A stretch of DNA of 15,283 nucleotides from Candidatus Kuenenbacteria bacterium CG08_land_8_20_14_0_20_37_23 (lineage in GTDB: Bacteria > Patescibacteriota > Patescibacteriia > UBA2196 > GWA2-42-15). Within the stretch, counting starts at the first letter, position 1. Each line of letters opens with the position of its first letter. The notes beneath the pieces are model-generated. The model was not told the DNA's origin, ran no database searches, and worked only from the letters and a program-made list of their open reading frames with translations. The stretch spans positions 1 through 15,283 of the forward strand of contig PEXX01000020.1 in assembly GCA_002778965.1 (NCBI GenBank), written 5' to 3'. This document shows positions 7,822 through 11,646 of this stretch, piece by piece. The position numbers and the translations under genes are program-made.

Positions 7822-7899
7822 ATCAGGAATTGAAAACTAAATTTCAATTCCTGATCTCTCCAAGTCTGCTGATCTTAAAAAATCAGCGGTCCTGGAGAG
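7822..7899. repeat. Structured element, copy B
   Basis: Stem I is a perfect 14-bp hairpin (7822-7835 with 7842-7855, 6-nt loop). Stem II begins at the next base (7856-7899): CTCTCCA with TGGAGAG outside, and TGCTGAT (7867-7873) with ATCAGCG (7882-7888) inside, interrupted by a T.T and an A.C mismatch. It lies between the terminator of the nucleotidyltransferase operon and the promoter of the hicB operon. Confidence 0.75.
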
Positions 7900-7903
7900 A
7901 AAT

Positions 7904-7940
7904 AAAAAAGAGACTTAATTAAAAAATCAGTCTCTTTTTT
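7904..7940. terminator. Bidirectional intrinsic terminator
   Basis: A perfect 12-bp stem, AAAAAAGAGACT (7904-7915) with AGTCTCTTTTTT (7929-7940). The A-run and T-run make it usable on both strands. On the - strand it sits just after the nucleotidyltransferase stop (7958); on the + strand it follows stems I and II of element B. Confidence 0.85.
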
Positions 7941-7957
7941 ATTTGGTGAAAATCAAA

Positions 7958-8284
7958 TTAAATTTTTATCTTTATCCCGTGCTGTTTTATCTCCGAAATA
8001 AGCGAGGAACCTTCAGCAAAATCTTTTTGGCTATAGCCAACCGGCTCAATGGTCAAACCGTTGTCCTTAATTCTTTTCAGCCACAAATATTGCATAGCGC
8101 GAAATGGATCCTTAAACTTTGGAGAAACTATGCACAAATCAATGTCACTCCATTCATGCGGATTGCCTTTAGCATACGAACCAAAAAGCCAGACCTCTCT
8201 AATTGGTAGACGATCTTGTTTTAACACATCCAAATAATTACTGATTTCTTTTTTTACTTTTTTGAGTATTCTTTTTTTAGCCAT
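7958..8284 (-). CDS. mntA: MNT-type nucleotidyltransferase, likely antitoxin of a HEPN/MNT module, 108 aa
   Basis: A minimal nucleotidyltransferase with the GS-x10-DxD signature: LFGSYAKG (G35, S36) and SDIDL (D47, D49). In characterised MntA-HepT systems this enzyme silences the HEPN toxin by adding AMP from ATP to a tyrosine. Its start lies inside the end of the HEPN gene (31-bp overlap), which suggests translational coupling and co-expression of both subunits. The C-terminus (EPVGYSQKDFAEGSSLISEI...) is almost identical to a fragment at 11333-11428, showing that this gene type has been copied within the locus. Expected to be cytoplasmic. The gene symbol rests on family and context. Confidence 0.85.
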   Translation of the reverse strand: MAKKRILKKVKKEISNYLDVLKQDRLPIREVWLFGSYAKGNPHEWSDIDLCIVSPKFKDPFRAMQYLWLKRIKDNGLTIEPVGYSQKDFAEGSSLISEIKQHGIKIKI

Positions 8285-8655
8285 AGAAATAATTTTTTGG
8301 AAATATCAAAATATTTGAGCGTGTAATCTTTGGTGCATCTTTTGTAAAAAGCCAGTTTTTCCTCCTGATAACGGCCAGCAATATTAAAGGTAGTAATAAT
8401 TCTTAATTGCTTGACACTTTTTTCTTCTAATTTTAAATCAACTAAATTTGCCAGTTTAACCAGATCATGAATATATGGCGCTTCTTTTTTGGTGGCCATA
8501 ACTACTAAACCTTTGAGCATTTTTTCTAAGGCCAAATGGCAGAAAAACAAACAACTGTCGTAATGTCGGTTATCAAAAAGAACTTGAGCCGCCTGAAAAT
8601 TCTTTTCAGCCGATTTTCGCCAGTAGTCAACTTGTTTTTTAAATTTGACTATCAT
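8254..8655 (-). CDS. HEPN-domain protein, likely toxin of a HEPN/MNT module, 133 aa
   Basis: An all-helical HEPN protein: WRKSAEKNFQAAQVLFDN, then HYDSCLFFCHLALEKMLKGL, the HDLVKLA helix, and the AGRYQEE segment that matches the RYP-type loop of Pfam PF05168 members. I do not see the classic R-x4-6-H RNase motif, so it may belong to the HEPN class whose catalytic activity is uncertain. Its ATG (8655-8653) lies 6 nt after a perfect TATAAT, which implies a leaderless transcript. It is the first gene of a two-gene operon with the overlapping nucleotidyltransferase, the usual order for these TA modules. Family firm, toxicity inferred. Confidence 0.82.
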   Translation of the reverse strand: MIVKFKKQVDYWRKSAEKNFQAAQVLFDNRHYDSCLFFCHLALEKMLKGLVVMATKKEAPYIHDLVKLANLVDLKLEEKSVKQLRIITTFNIAGRYQEEKLAFYKRCTKDYTLKYFDISKKLFLWLKKEYSKK

Positions 8656-8661
8656 AATTGA

Positions 8662-8690
8662 ATTATATCCAAAGACAGTGGTCCTGTCAA
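8662..8690 (-). promoter_or_regulatory. Sigma70-type promoter of the HEPN/MNT operon
   Basis: On the - strand, TTGACA (8690-8685) and TATAAT (8667-8662) are spaced 17 nt apart, both perfect consensus. The -10 ends 6 nt before the HEPN ATG, so the mRNA should begin at or within 1 nt of the start codon. Confidence 0.88.
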
Positions 8691-8708
8691 AATACCCGCC
8701 TACCTAAA

Positions 8709-8812
8709 GGCCGTGACGAAAAATCGTCCGGCCAAACAAGGGAATTTACAAATTTAAATTCCCTTCTCTCCAAATCTGCTGATCTGGAAAAATCAGCGGT
8801 CTTTTAGGAGAA
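8709..8812. repeat. Structured element, copy C
   Basis: A leading hairpin (8709-8733) pairs GGCCG with CGGCC and GACGA with TCGTC around an AAAA loop, with one bulged T. Stem I is a perfect 11-bp hairpin (8738-8748 with 8755-8765). Stem II begins at the next base (8766): TGCTGAT with ATCAGCG inside, then a weaker outer stem with TAGGAGA. Compared with copy A, stem I shows a paired change (AAGAG/CTCTT becomes AAGGG/CCCTT) that keeps the helix. Confidence 0.72.
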
Positions 8813-8814
8813 AC

Positions 8815-8853
8815 AAAAAGAGACCTTCTAGTAAAAACAGGGGGTCTCTTTTT
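8815..8853. terminator. Bidirectional intrinsic terminator
   Basis: AAAAAGAGACC (8815-8825) pairs perfectly with GGTCTCTTTTT (8843-8853). Same design and position as the terminator after copy B, just 3' of the nucleotidyltransferase gene ending at 8869. Confidence 0.82.
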
Positions 8854-8868
8854 CATTGAAGAAAGTTA

Positions 8869-9171
8869 TTAAATTTTTACCTCAATGCCTTCTTCGGCGA
8901 TAATAGCCGCCAAGGGGTTGGTCCGCGGATCAAAAGTTTTTAAATTAAATCCAACCGGCTCCACCAGATTGTCCACATCTTGCGGCCGCAAGTTGCTCCA
9001 TAGATATTGTAAAGCGTCAAAGTCATTATCAAAATCTTCAGAAATAATAGCCACATCAATATCGCTGTCTTTGTGAGTAGTGCCCCGGGCTTGGGAACCA
9101 TAAATATGAACTTTGTTGACGGCTAAACCCAACTGATTATTCAAATAGCTCGCGTAATCGCCGGCCAGCAA
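8869..9171 (-). CDS. MNT-type nucleotidyltransferase with a doubtful start, HEPN partner lost
   Basis: The fold is recognisable from VHIYGSQARG (G25, S26 counted from a TTG at 9171) and SDIDV (D37, D39), and the C-terminus LVEPVGFNLKTFDP is family-typical. The only usable start in frame is TTG at 9171. Upstream, the same frame continues for 16 more codons as TAHKEILKKRQ..., matching the N-terminus of the paralogue at 8284 (MAKKRILKK). The codon in the expected start position is ACG (9219-9217), which suggests that an ATG was lost by one transition. No HEPN gene precedes it; only a short HEPN-like remnant is visible. No -35/-10 is evident upstream. It is probably decaying or silent, although the catalytic residues are intact. 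Confidence 0.65.
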   Translation of the reverse strand: MLAGDYASYLNNQLGLAVNKVHIYGSQARGTTHKDSDIDVAIISEDFDNDFDALQYLWSNLRPQDVDNLVEPVGFNLKTFDPRTNPLAAIIAEEGIEVKI

Positions 9172-9256
9172 CTTGGCTTTGCTGGATTGACGTTTTTTTA
9201 ATATTTCTTTATGGGCCGTAAACGCAAATTATTCGCTGTTTTAAACCATTCTTCCT

Positions 9257-9313
9257 GCTGGTTCAGGTTGCCCGCATAGACTAGACAGATAAGGCCAGTA
9301 AACCTGAACCAGC
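9257..9313. repeat. Perfect 13-bp inverted repeat
   Basis: GCTGGTTCAGGTT (9257-9269) is exactly complementary to AACCTGAACCAGC (9301-9313), with a 31-nt centre. It adjoins a terminator-like hairpin and the scar where the HEPN gene seems to have been deleted, so it could be a recombination footprint or part of a + strand structured RNA. Confidence 0.7.
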
Positions 9314-9319
9314 CATAAG

Positions 9320-9340
9320 ACCCCCGCAATGGGGTTTTTT
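9320..9340 (+). terminator. Intrinsic terminator (+ strand)
   Basis: CCCC-GCAAT-GGGG (9322-9334) followed by six T (9335-9340). On the - strand the sequence after the stem is GTCTTATGG, a poor T-run, so termination of hicA transcripts here would be weak. No + strand gene upstream explains it. Confidence 0.6.
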
Positions 9341-9364
9341 ATTTCTAAATCAATGTTTCAACAA

Positions 9365-9610
9365 TTATAGATTATTTTTAATCTCATCCCAGGTTACACC
9401 GCTATATTCTTGAATTTCTTTCAACAAATAATATAAAACATCTTTTCTCAATTTAGATTGAATAATAATGCATTTCTGCGTTTTCGGCCAAGTCGCTTTA
9501 TAATGGCTCCCACCTCCTCCTCGCTTGTCAATTTCAAAACCTAAACGCTTTAAAGCTCTGATAAATTTTCGTCTTTTAATTTCACCGGGAAGTTCACTAA
9601 GCGAGGGCAT
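9365..9610 (-). CDS. hicA: HicA-family toxin (predicted mRNA interferase), 81 aa
   Basis: A dsRBD-like HicA/YcfA protein. The start RRKFIRALKRLGFEIDKRGG leads into GGGGSHYKATWP, where the GSH histidine is the conserved catalytic residue. The C-terminus has the LRKDVLYYLLKEI helix in place of the commoner G-x-L-x-x-I form. HicA cleaves mRNAs and is held by HicB. It follows the HicB-like gene with a 14-bp overlap (9597-9610), the antitoxin-first order also seen at 10316-10808. The C-terminal GVTWDEIKNNL is a normal end. All key features are present, so it may be active. Confidence 0.82.
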   Translation of the reverse strand: MPSLSELPGEIKRRKFIRALKRLGFEIDKRGGGGSHYKATWPKTQKCIIIQSKLRKDVLYYLLKEIQEYSGVTWDEIKNNL

Positions 9611-9929
9611 ATTCTTTTCGTCTTTCTTCGCCTACCTGATAAATTTTAGCTTCATGAGCGTAAGAAGAAGGAATCTCAAAAGAAGTTAAAATAGCATCTT
9701 TAATATTTTTATCAAGCTCGGTATTGTCTTTGCCTGAAGTAACGATTGATCCATGCCTAAAATTAGTACTAACGGCTATCAATTTATTATCTTCGCCTTG
9801 TTTAAATTCAAAACTAATCGGTCCGTTTAGCCTAAAATATTCAGCCAGTTCAAACAAACCGCGCGGTATGGCCGCTTCACCCAAAATCAATTTGATCAAA
9901 TGGTCTTTGATTTTTTTAATAATAAACAT
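9597..9929 (-). CDS. Divergent HicB-like antitoxin, 110 aa
   Basis: Partner of the overlapping hicA. The centre reads ISFEFKQGEDNKLIAVSTN, then GSIVTSGKDNTELDKNIKDA, then SFEIP. This is the strand-strand-helix pattern of the long HicB-like family whose members often carry an S/F-T-x-G-(D/K) turn before an 'eL..nikDA' helix. It lacks the GG-Y and LPGC motifs of the classic HicB copies at 7553, 9990 and 10530, so it represents a different antitoxin lineage. Its promoter (9958-9985) overlaps the truncated hicB upstream. A short AGG lies 8 nt before the ATG. HicB-like assignment rests on this pattern plus pairing with hicA. Confidence 0.65.
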   Translation of the reverse strand: MFIIKKIKDHLIKLILGEAAIPRGLFELAEYFRLNGPISFEFKQGEDNKLIAVSTNFRHGSIVTSGKDNTELDKNIKDAILTSFEIPSSYAHEAKIYQVGEERRKEYALA

Positions 9930-9957
9930 ATTTAACCTACAAACTTATAATATTTTA

Positions 9958-9985
9958 ATAATAACATATATTTATATGTTGTCAA
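9958..9985 (-). promoter_or_regulatory. Promoter with an operator-like palindrome in the spacer
   Basis: On the - strand, TTGACA (9985-9980) and TATTAT (9963-9958) are spaced 16 nt. The spacer itself (9964-9979) is a near-perfect 16-bp palindrome, ACATATA..TATATGT with a two-base central mismatch. An operator in that position would block RNA polymerase, consistent with autoregulation by the downstream antitoxin. The operator role is inferred. Confidence 0.6.
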
Positions 9986-9989
9986 TTTT

Positions 9990-10087
9990 TTGCCATAAGA
10001 CACACAGCCAGGCAGAGAAGGAACAATAACAGTATAGCCGCCTTCTTTTTCCGGTTTTAAAACTATATTGTATTGCAGATTAAACAT
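9990..10087 (-). pseudogene. hicB: 5' fragment of hicB (truncated antitoxin)
   Basis: From ATG 10087 the frame reads MFNLQYNIVLKPEKEGGYTV, then IVPSLPGCVSYG, a clean HicB N-terminus closely similar to the hicB at 7553-7747. Homology then stops. Around 9990 the sequence changes to K-K-L-T-T-Y-K-Y and the frame ends at TAA (9934-9932), giving only 51 codons. The missing part is the GET.EEAL...AIE helix, so the fold cannot be complete. The breakpoint coincides with the TTGACA of the next operon, as if that operon had been inserted or joined there. The fragment keeps its own consensus promoter, so a short peptide may still be made. Confidence 0.78.
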
Positions 10088-10119
10088 ATTTTAATTTGAT
10101 TAATGTTTTGCTTATTTCT

Positions 10120-10148
10120 ATTATATATTTTCCATTGCTAAATGTCAA
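10120..10148 (-). promoter_or_regulatory. Sigma70-type promoter of the truncated hicB
   Basis: On the - strand, TTGACA (10148-10143) and TATAAT (10125-10120) are separated by 17 nt, both perfect. The predicted leader to the ATG at 10087 is about 25 nt. A promoter this good in front of a broken gene suggests recent truncation, or that it now helps transcribe the hicB-like/hicA pair beyond. Confidence 0.8.
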
Positions 10149-10164
10149 AATTCTAAAATTCCAT

Positions 10165-10210
10165 TCTCTCCAAGTCTGCTGATTTTATAGATCAGAGGTC
10201 TTTTAAGAGA
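10165..10210. repeat. Structured element, copy D (degenerate stem I)
   Basis: Stem II is conserved: TCTCTCC with AAGAGA outside, and TGCTGAT (10177-10183) with ATCAGAG (10191-10197) inside, with one base changed from the ATCAGCG seen in copies A-C. The GGTCTT that follows the inner arm is retained. The region where stem I should be (about 10140-10164, AAAATTCTAAAATTCC) keeps AATTC but no long pairing, so this copy looks eroded or overwritten by the hicB promoter. Confidence 0.62.
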
Positions 10211-10213
10211 AAT

Positions 10214-10249
10214 AAAAAAAAGAGACCAACCAATAGATGGCCTCTTTTT
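10214..10249. terminator. Intrinsic terminator
   Basis: AAAAAGAGACC pairs with GGCCTCTTTTT (10239-10249) with one A.C mismatch. Position and sequence match the terminators after elements B and C, about 65 nt downstream of the hicA stop on the - strand. Confidence 0.72.
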
Positions 10250-10315
10250 AATTTTATTTAAAAAAATTATTCAAAAATCAAAAACCCCATTCTGTCGAAC
10301 GCGGTTTTAAAAAAT

Positions 10316-10537
10316 CTATAAGTTAATAAATTCATCCCTGCTTAGGCCCAATTGTTTGATTATCGTTTTAATAATCGGCACGCCGATATCTTTTCCGCCA
10401 TGCGGATTGGGAATAAATATTTTGTGTTGTTCTTTGATCATGTATTCATGCCGCGTCGCTGATAGAGGTCCGGTAAAACCAAGATTCTTTAATTTATTCA
10501 TCAAGATTTTTCTTGATAACGGCGTAATTTTAGGCAT
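10316..10537 (-). CDS. hicA: HicA-family toxin, 73 aa
   Basis: I take the start as the ATG of MPKITPLSRKILMNKLKNLG, the standard HicA N-terminus; a second ATG six codons upstream (10555) would add an atypical MNQTSP. The catalytic-histidine segment is ATRHEYM, with RH in place of the usual GSH. It is followed by HKIFIPNPHGGKDIGVPIIK and a final IIKQLGLSRDEFI helix, all family-typical. The start overlaps the end of hicB by 8 bp, so translation is probably coupled. Predicted mRNA interferase. Expected to be cytoplasmic and neutralised by the adjacent HicB. The module is complete. Confidence 0.85.
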   Translation of the reverse strand: MPKITPLSRKILMNKLKNLGFTGPLSATRHEYMIKEQHKIFIPNPHGGKDIGVPIIKTIIKQLGLSRDEFINL

Positions 10538-10808
10538 AGGCGATGTTTGATTCAACTTTCTGTTTTGGCGACGATATACTTTTTTTGTTAAAGAAAGGTA
10601 ATTTGTTATTTTGTCTTAAACTGACGATAATATAATCTTCTATTACTTCCGCCATTTGTTGCCTGGCTTGTTCCACGCTGTCCGCTTGAGCGTAAACACC
10701 TGGCAAATCATCCAAAACAACACACCAGCTCTTGGTCTCGTCGTCATAAGCATATTCCGCTTTGCCTAACATTTTCTCTATGTAGTTATTTAAAAATAAA
10801 TTCAACAT
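10530..10808 (-). CDS. hicB: HicB-family antitoxin, 92 aa
   Basis: A HicB fold of the DDETKSWCVVLDDLPGVYAQ type, followed by SVEQARQQMAEVIEDYIIVS and the PFF tail. A short disordered C-terminus (KKSISSPKQKVESNIAYA) has no HTH or RHH domain. Family proteins commonly begin near MLGKAEYAYD, so the ATG at 10772, preceded by AGAGAAA, may be the real start in place of 10808; the extra 12 residues (MLNLFLNNYIEK) are plausible either way. It is first in the hicB-hicA operon and lies downstream of two tandem promoters. It should bind HicA directly; DNA binding would need the HicA-HicB complex or another factor. Confidence 0.82.
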   Translation of the reverse strand: MLNLFLNNYIEKMLGKAEYAYDDETKSWCVVLDDLPGVYAQADSVEQARQQMAEVIEDYIIVSLRQNNKLPFFNKKSISSPKQKVESNIAYA

Positions 10809-10832
10809 AAACTGGGGGTTAATTCTATTTTG

Positions 10833-10861
10833 ATTATGTTATTTTAATCGCTGACTGTCAA
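10833..10861 (-). promoter_or_regulatory. Proximal promoter of hicB-hicA
   Basis: On the - strand, TTGACA (10861-10856) and CATAAT (10838-10833) are spaced 17 nt. The predicted start site is near 10826, giving a leader of about 18 nt to the ATG at 10808. Confidence 0.7.
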
Positions 10862-10870
10862 ACCCCTCCT

Positions 10871-10898
10871 ATTATAACAAACGATTCCACGATGTCAA
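10871..10898 (-). promoter_or_regulatory. Distal promoter of hicB-hicA
   Basis: On the - strand, TTGACA (10898-10893) and TATAAT (10876-10871) are spaced 16 nt, both perfect. It starts transcription just upstream of the proximal -35, so the two promoters are tandem and close enough to interfere with each other. Confidence 0.75.
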
Positions 10899-10936
10899 TT
10901 TTTTTTGCGGGCGAACACATTATACAGGCTATCAAA

Positions 10937-10963
10937 ATAAAAACCCCATTGAGGGGCTTTTTT
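10937..10963. terminator. Bidirectional intrinsic terminator
   Basis: CCCC-ATTGA-GGGG (10944-10956), with five A before it and CTTTTTT after it. It can act on either strand and separates the hicBA promoters from the fragment region and the + strand promoter to the right. Confidence 0.8.
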
Positions 10964-10986
10964 GTTGCAATAAAAAAATAAAAAAT

Positions 10987-11014
10987 TTGACAAAATGAAG
11001 AGGTGTGCTATAGT
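10987..11014 (+). promoter_or_regulatory. Strong + strand sigma70-type promoter
   Basis: TTGACA (10987-10992) and TATAGT (11009-11014) are spaced 16 nt, only one mismatch from consensus. It is the only clear + strand promoter in this half of the window, and no protein gene lies downstream on that strand. The expected start site is about 11020. Confidence 0.72.
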
Positions 11015-11019
11015 ATAGA

Positions 11020-11137
11020 CAGTAATAACGTAATAAGTAAACGGGGAAAAATTCCCGTTAGGAAGTCTCCCTTTGATGTAACATCGAAGGGCTTACCCGC
11101 TGATCTGACCGCCAAGTAATTGGGCGGTGATTTTTTT
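11020..11137 (+). ncRNA. Candidate small structured RNA
   Basis: Directly after the + strand promoter come three hairpins in about 118 nt. They are AACGGG/CCCGTT (11040-11059), a 10-bp stem with one G.U pair, CCCTTTGATG-TAA-CATCGAAGGG (11069-11091), and ACCGCC/GGCGGT (11108-11128), followed shortly by seven T (11131-11137) as an intrinsic terminator. There is no useful open frame. Promoter, hairpins and terminator on one strand fit an independent sRNA or a terminated leader. I do not recognise the family. The last hairpin overlaps the coding remnant of a DUF3800 gene on the other strand, so part of the structure could be coincidental. Confidence 0.42.
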
Positions 11138-11290
11138 ATTGGCAATCTGCCACAGTTCTTTGGCTTTACTATCAGGCTCGTCATAATAAGCTCGGCTAAG
11201 ACCGGCAAAGGCATCAGCCAGACGCAAACCAGGCACTGATTCTTGCCGGCCCATTTTCAATTTAATGGTGTCAATATAATGGTCACGCAA
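11093..11290 (-). pseudogene. C-terminal fragment of a DUF3800-type protein
   Basis: The frame reads RDHYIDTIKLKMGRQESV, then PGLRLADAFAGLSRAYYDEP, then a helical tail ending GGQISG. The PGLRLADAFAGL segment is the C-terminal hallmark of DUF3800 proteins (usual form pgLQ.ADliAG), an RNase-H-like family often found in mobile and defence DNA. Only about 65-70 of some 200+ residues remain. Upstream in frame there is a TAG after IKK, and the only start is TTG at 11290. No N-terminal catalytic aspartate region is present. It is a dead fragment abutting a nucleotidyltransferase fragment. Confidence 0.6.
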
Positions 11291-11332
11291 AACTTTTTTA
11301 ATCTAGCGCTCAACCCAGCGTGAAATGATAAT

Positions 11333-11428
11333 CTAAACTTTTATTTTTATGCCATGCTCTTTAATTTCATCAATCAGGGAATAGCCTTCGGCAAAATCTT
11401 TCTGGCTGTAGCCAACTGGCTCAATAGT
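11333..11428 (-). pseudogene. C-terminal fragment of an MNT nucleotidyltransferase
   Basis: From about 11428 the - strand reads TIEPVGYSQKDFAEGYSLI, then DEIKEHGIKIKV and TAG (11335-11333). This is nearly identical to the last 32 residues of the nucleotidyltransferase at 7958-8284 (TIEPVGYSQKDFAEGSSLI, SEIKQHGIKIKI). The GS and DxD catalytic parts are missing. Homology begins exactly where the frame from the preceding open reading frame breaks off, so this is a junction scar from a lost HEPN/MNT cassette. Confidence 0.85.
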
Positions 11429-11604
11429 TTATCAATGTTTTGTTCAGTCAATGGGATACCCCTGTGTTTTTCGAGATCAGTAATTAAAAGAATTTTGTCT
11501 CCATTGCGAACAAATTGTCCACCGTGGTATTTGACTATCTCGCCTTTATTAATTGAATTACGTAAACCACCTATCTTGTCGTGAGCACTAACTTCATTTT
11601 TCAT
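11374..11604 (-). CDS. Hypothetical open frame in phase with the big upstream gene, 76 aa
   Basis: From ATG 11604 the first 58 or so residues (KNEVSAHDKIGGLRNSINKG, then EIVKYHGGQFVRNGDKILL, then ITDLEKHRGIPLTEQNIDKL) look like ordinary protein sequence. After about 11428 the frame only shadows the nucleotidyltransferase fragment, so the C-terminus is artificial. It is in the same frame as the large gene ending at 11647. Between them lie TGA-TAG and 13 open codons (QPDIKASSAFDNL). No Shine-Dalgarno precedes the ATG. It may be the cut-off C-terminus of the large protein or an independent broken gene. I recognise no family. Confidence 0.35.
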   Translation of the reverse strand: MKNEVSAHDKIGGLRNSINKGEIVKYHGGQFVRNGDKILLITDLEKHRGIPLTEQNIDKLLSQLATARKILPKAIP

Positions 11605-11646
11605 TAAATTATCAAAAGCTGAACTGGCTTTAATATCTGGTTGCTA

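Noticed and set aside
7822..7940. Element B plus terminator as a T-box or other known riboswitch
   Set aside because: There is no T-box GGTGG-type sequence and no + strand gene downstream to control. On the gene strand the stems fall after the terminator.
6786..10249. Elements A-D as integron attC sites
   Set aside because: The hairpins lack the RYYYAAC/GTTRRRY core sites and extrahelical-base pattern of attC, and no integron integrase is in the window.
6786..10249. CRISPR array
   Set aside because: The copies are about 0.9-1.5 kb apart, imperfect and separated by genes, with no regular spacers and no cas genes.
10538..10555. HicA start at 10555
   Set aside because: It adds MNQTSP, which does not fit HicA N-termini and would deepen the overlap with hicB. 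The MPKI start at 10537 is standard.
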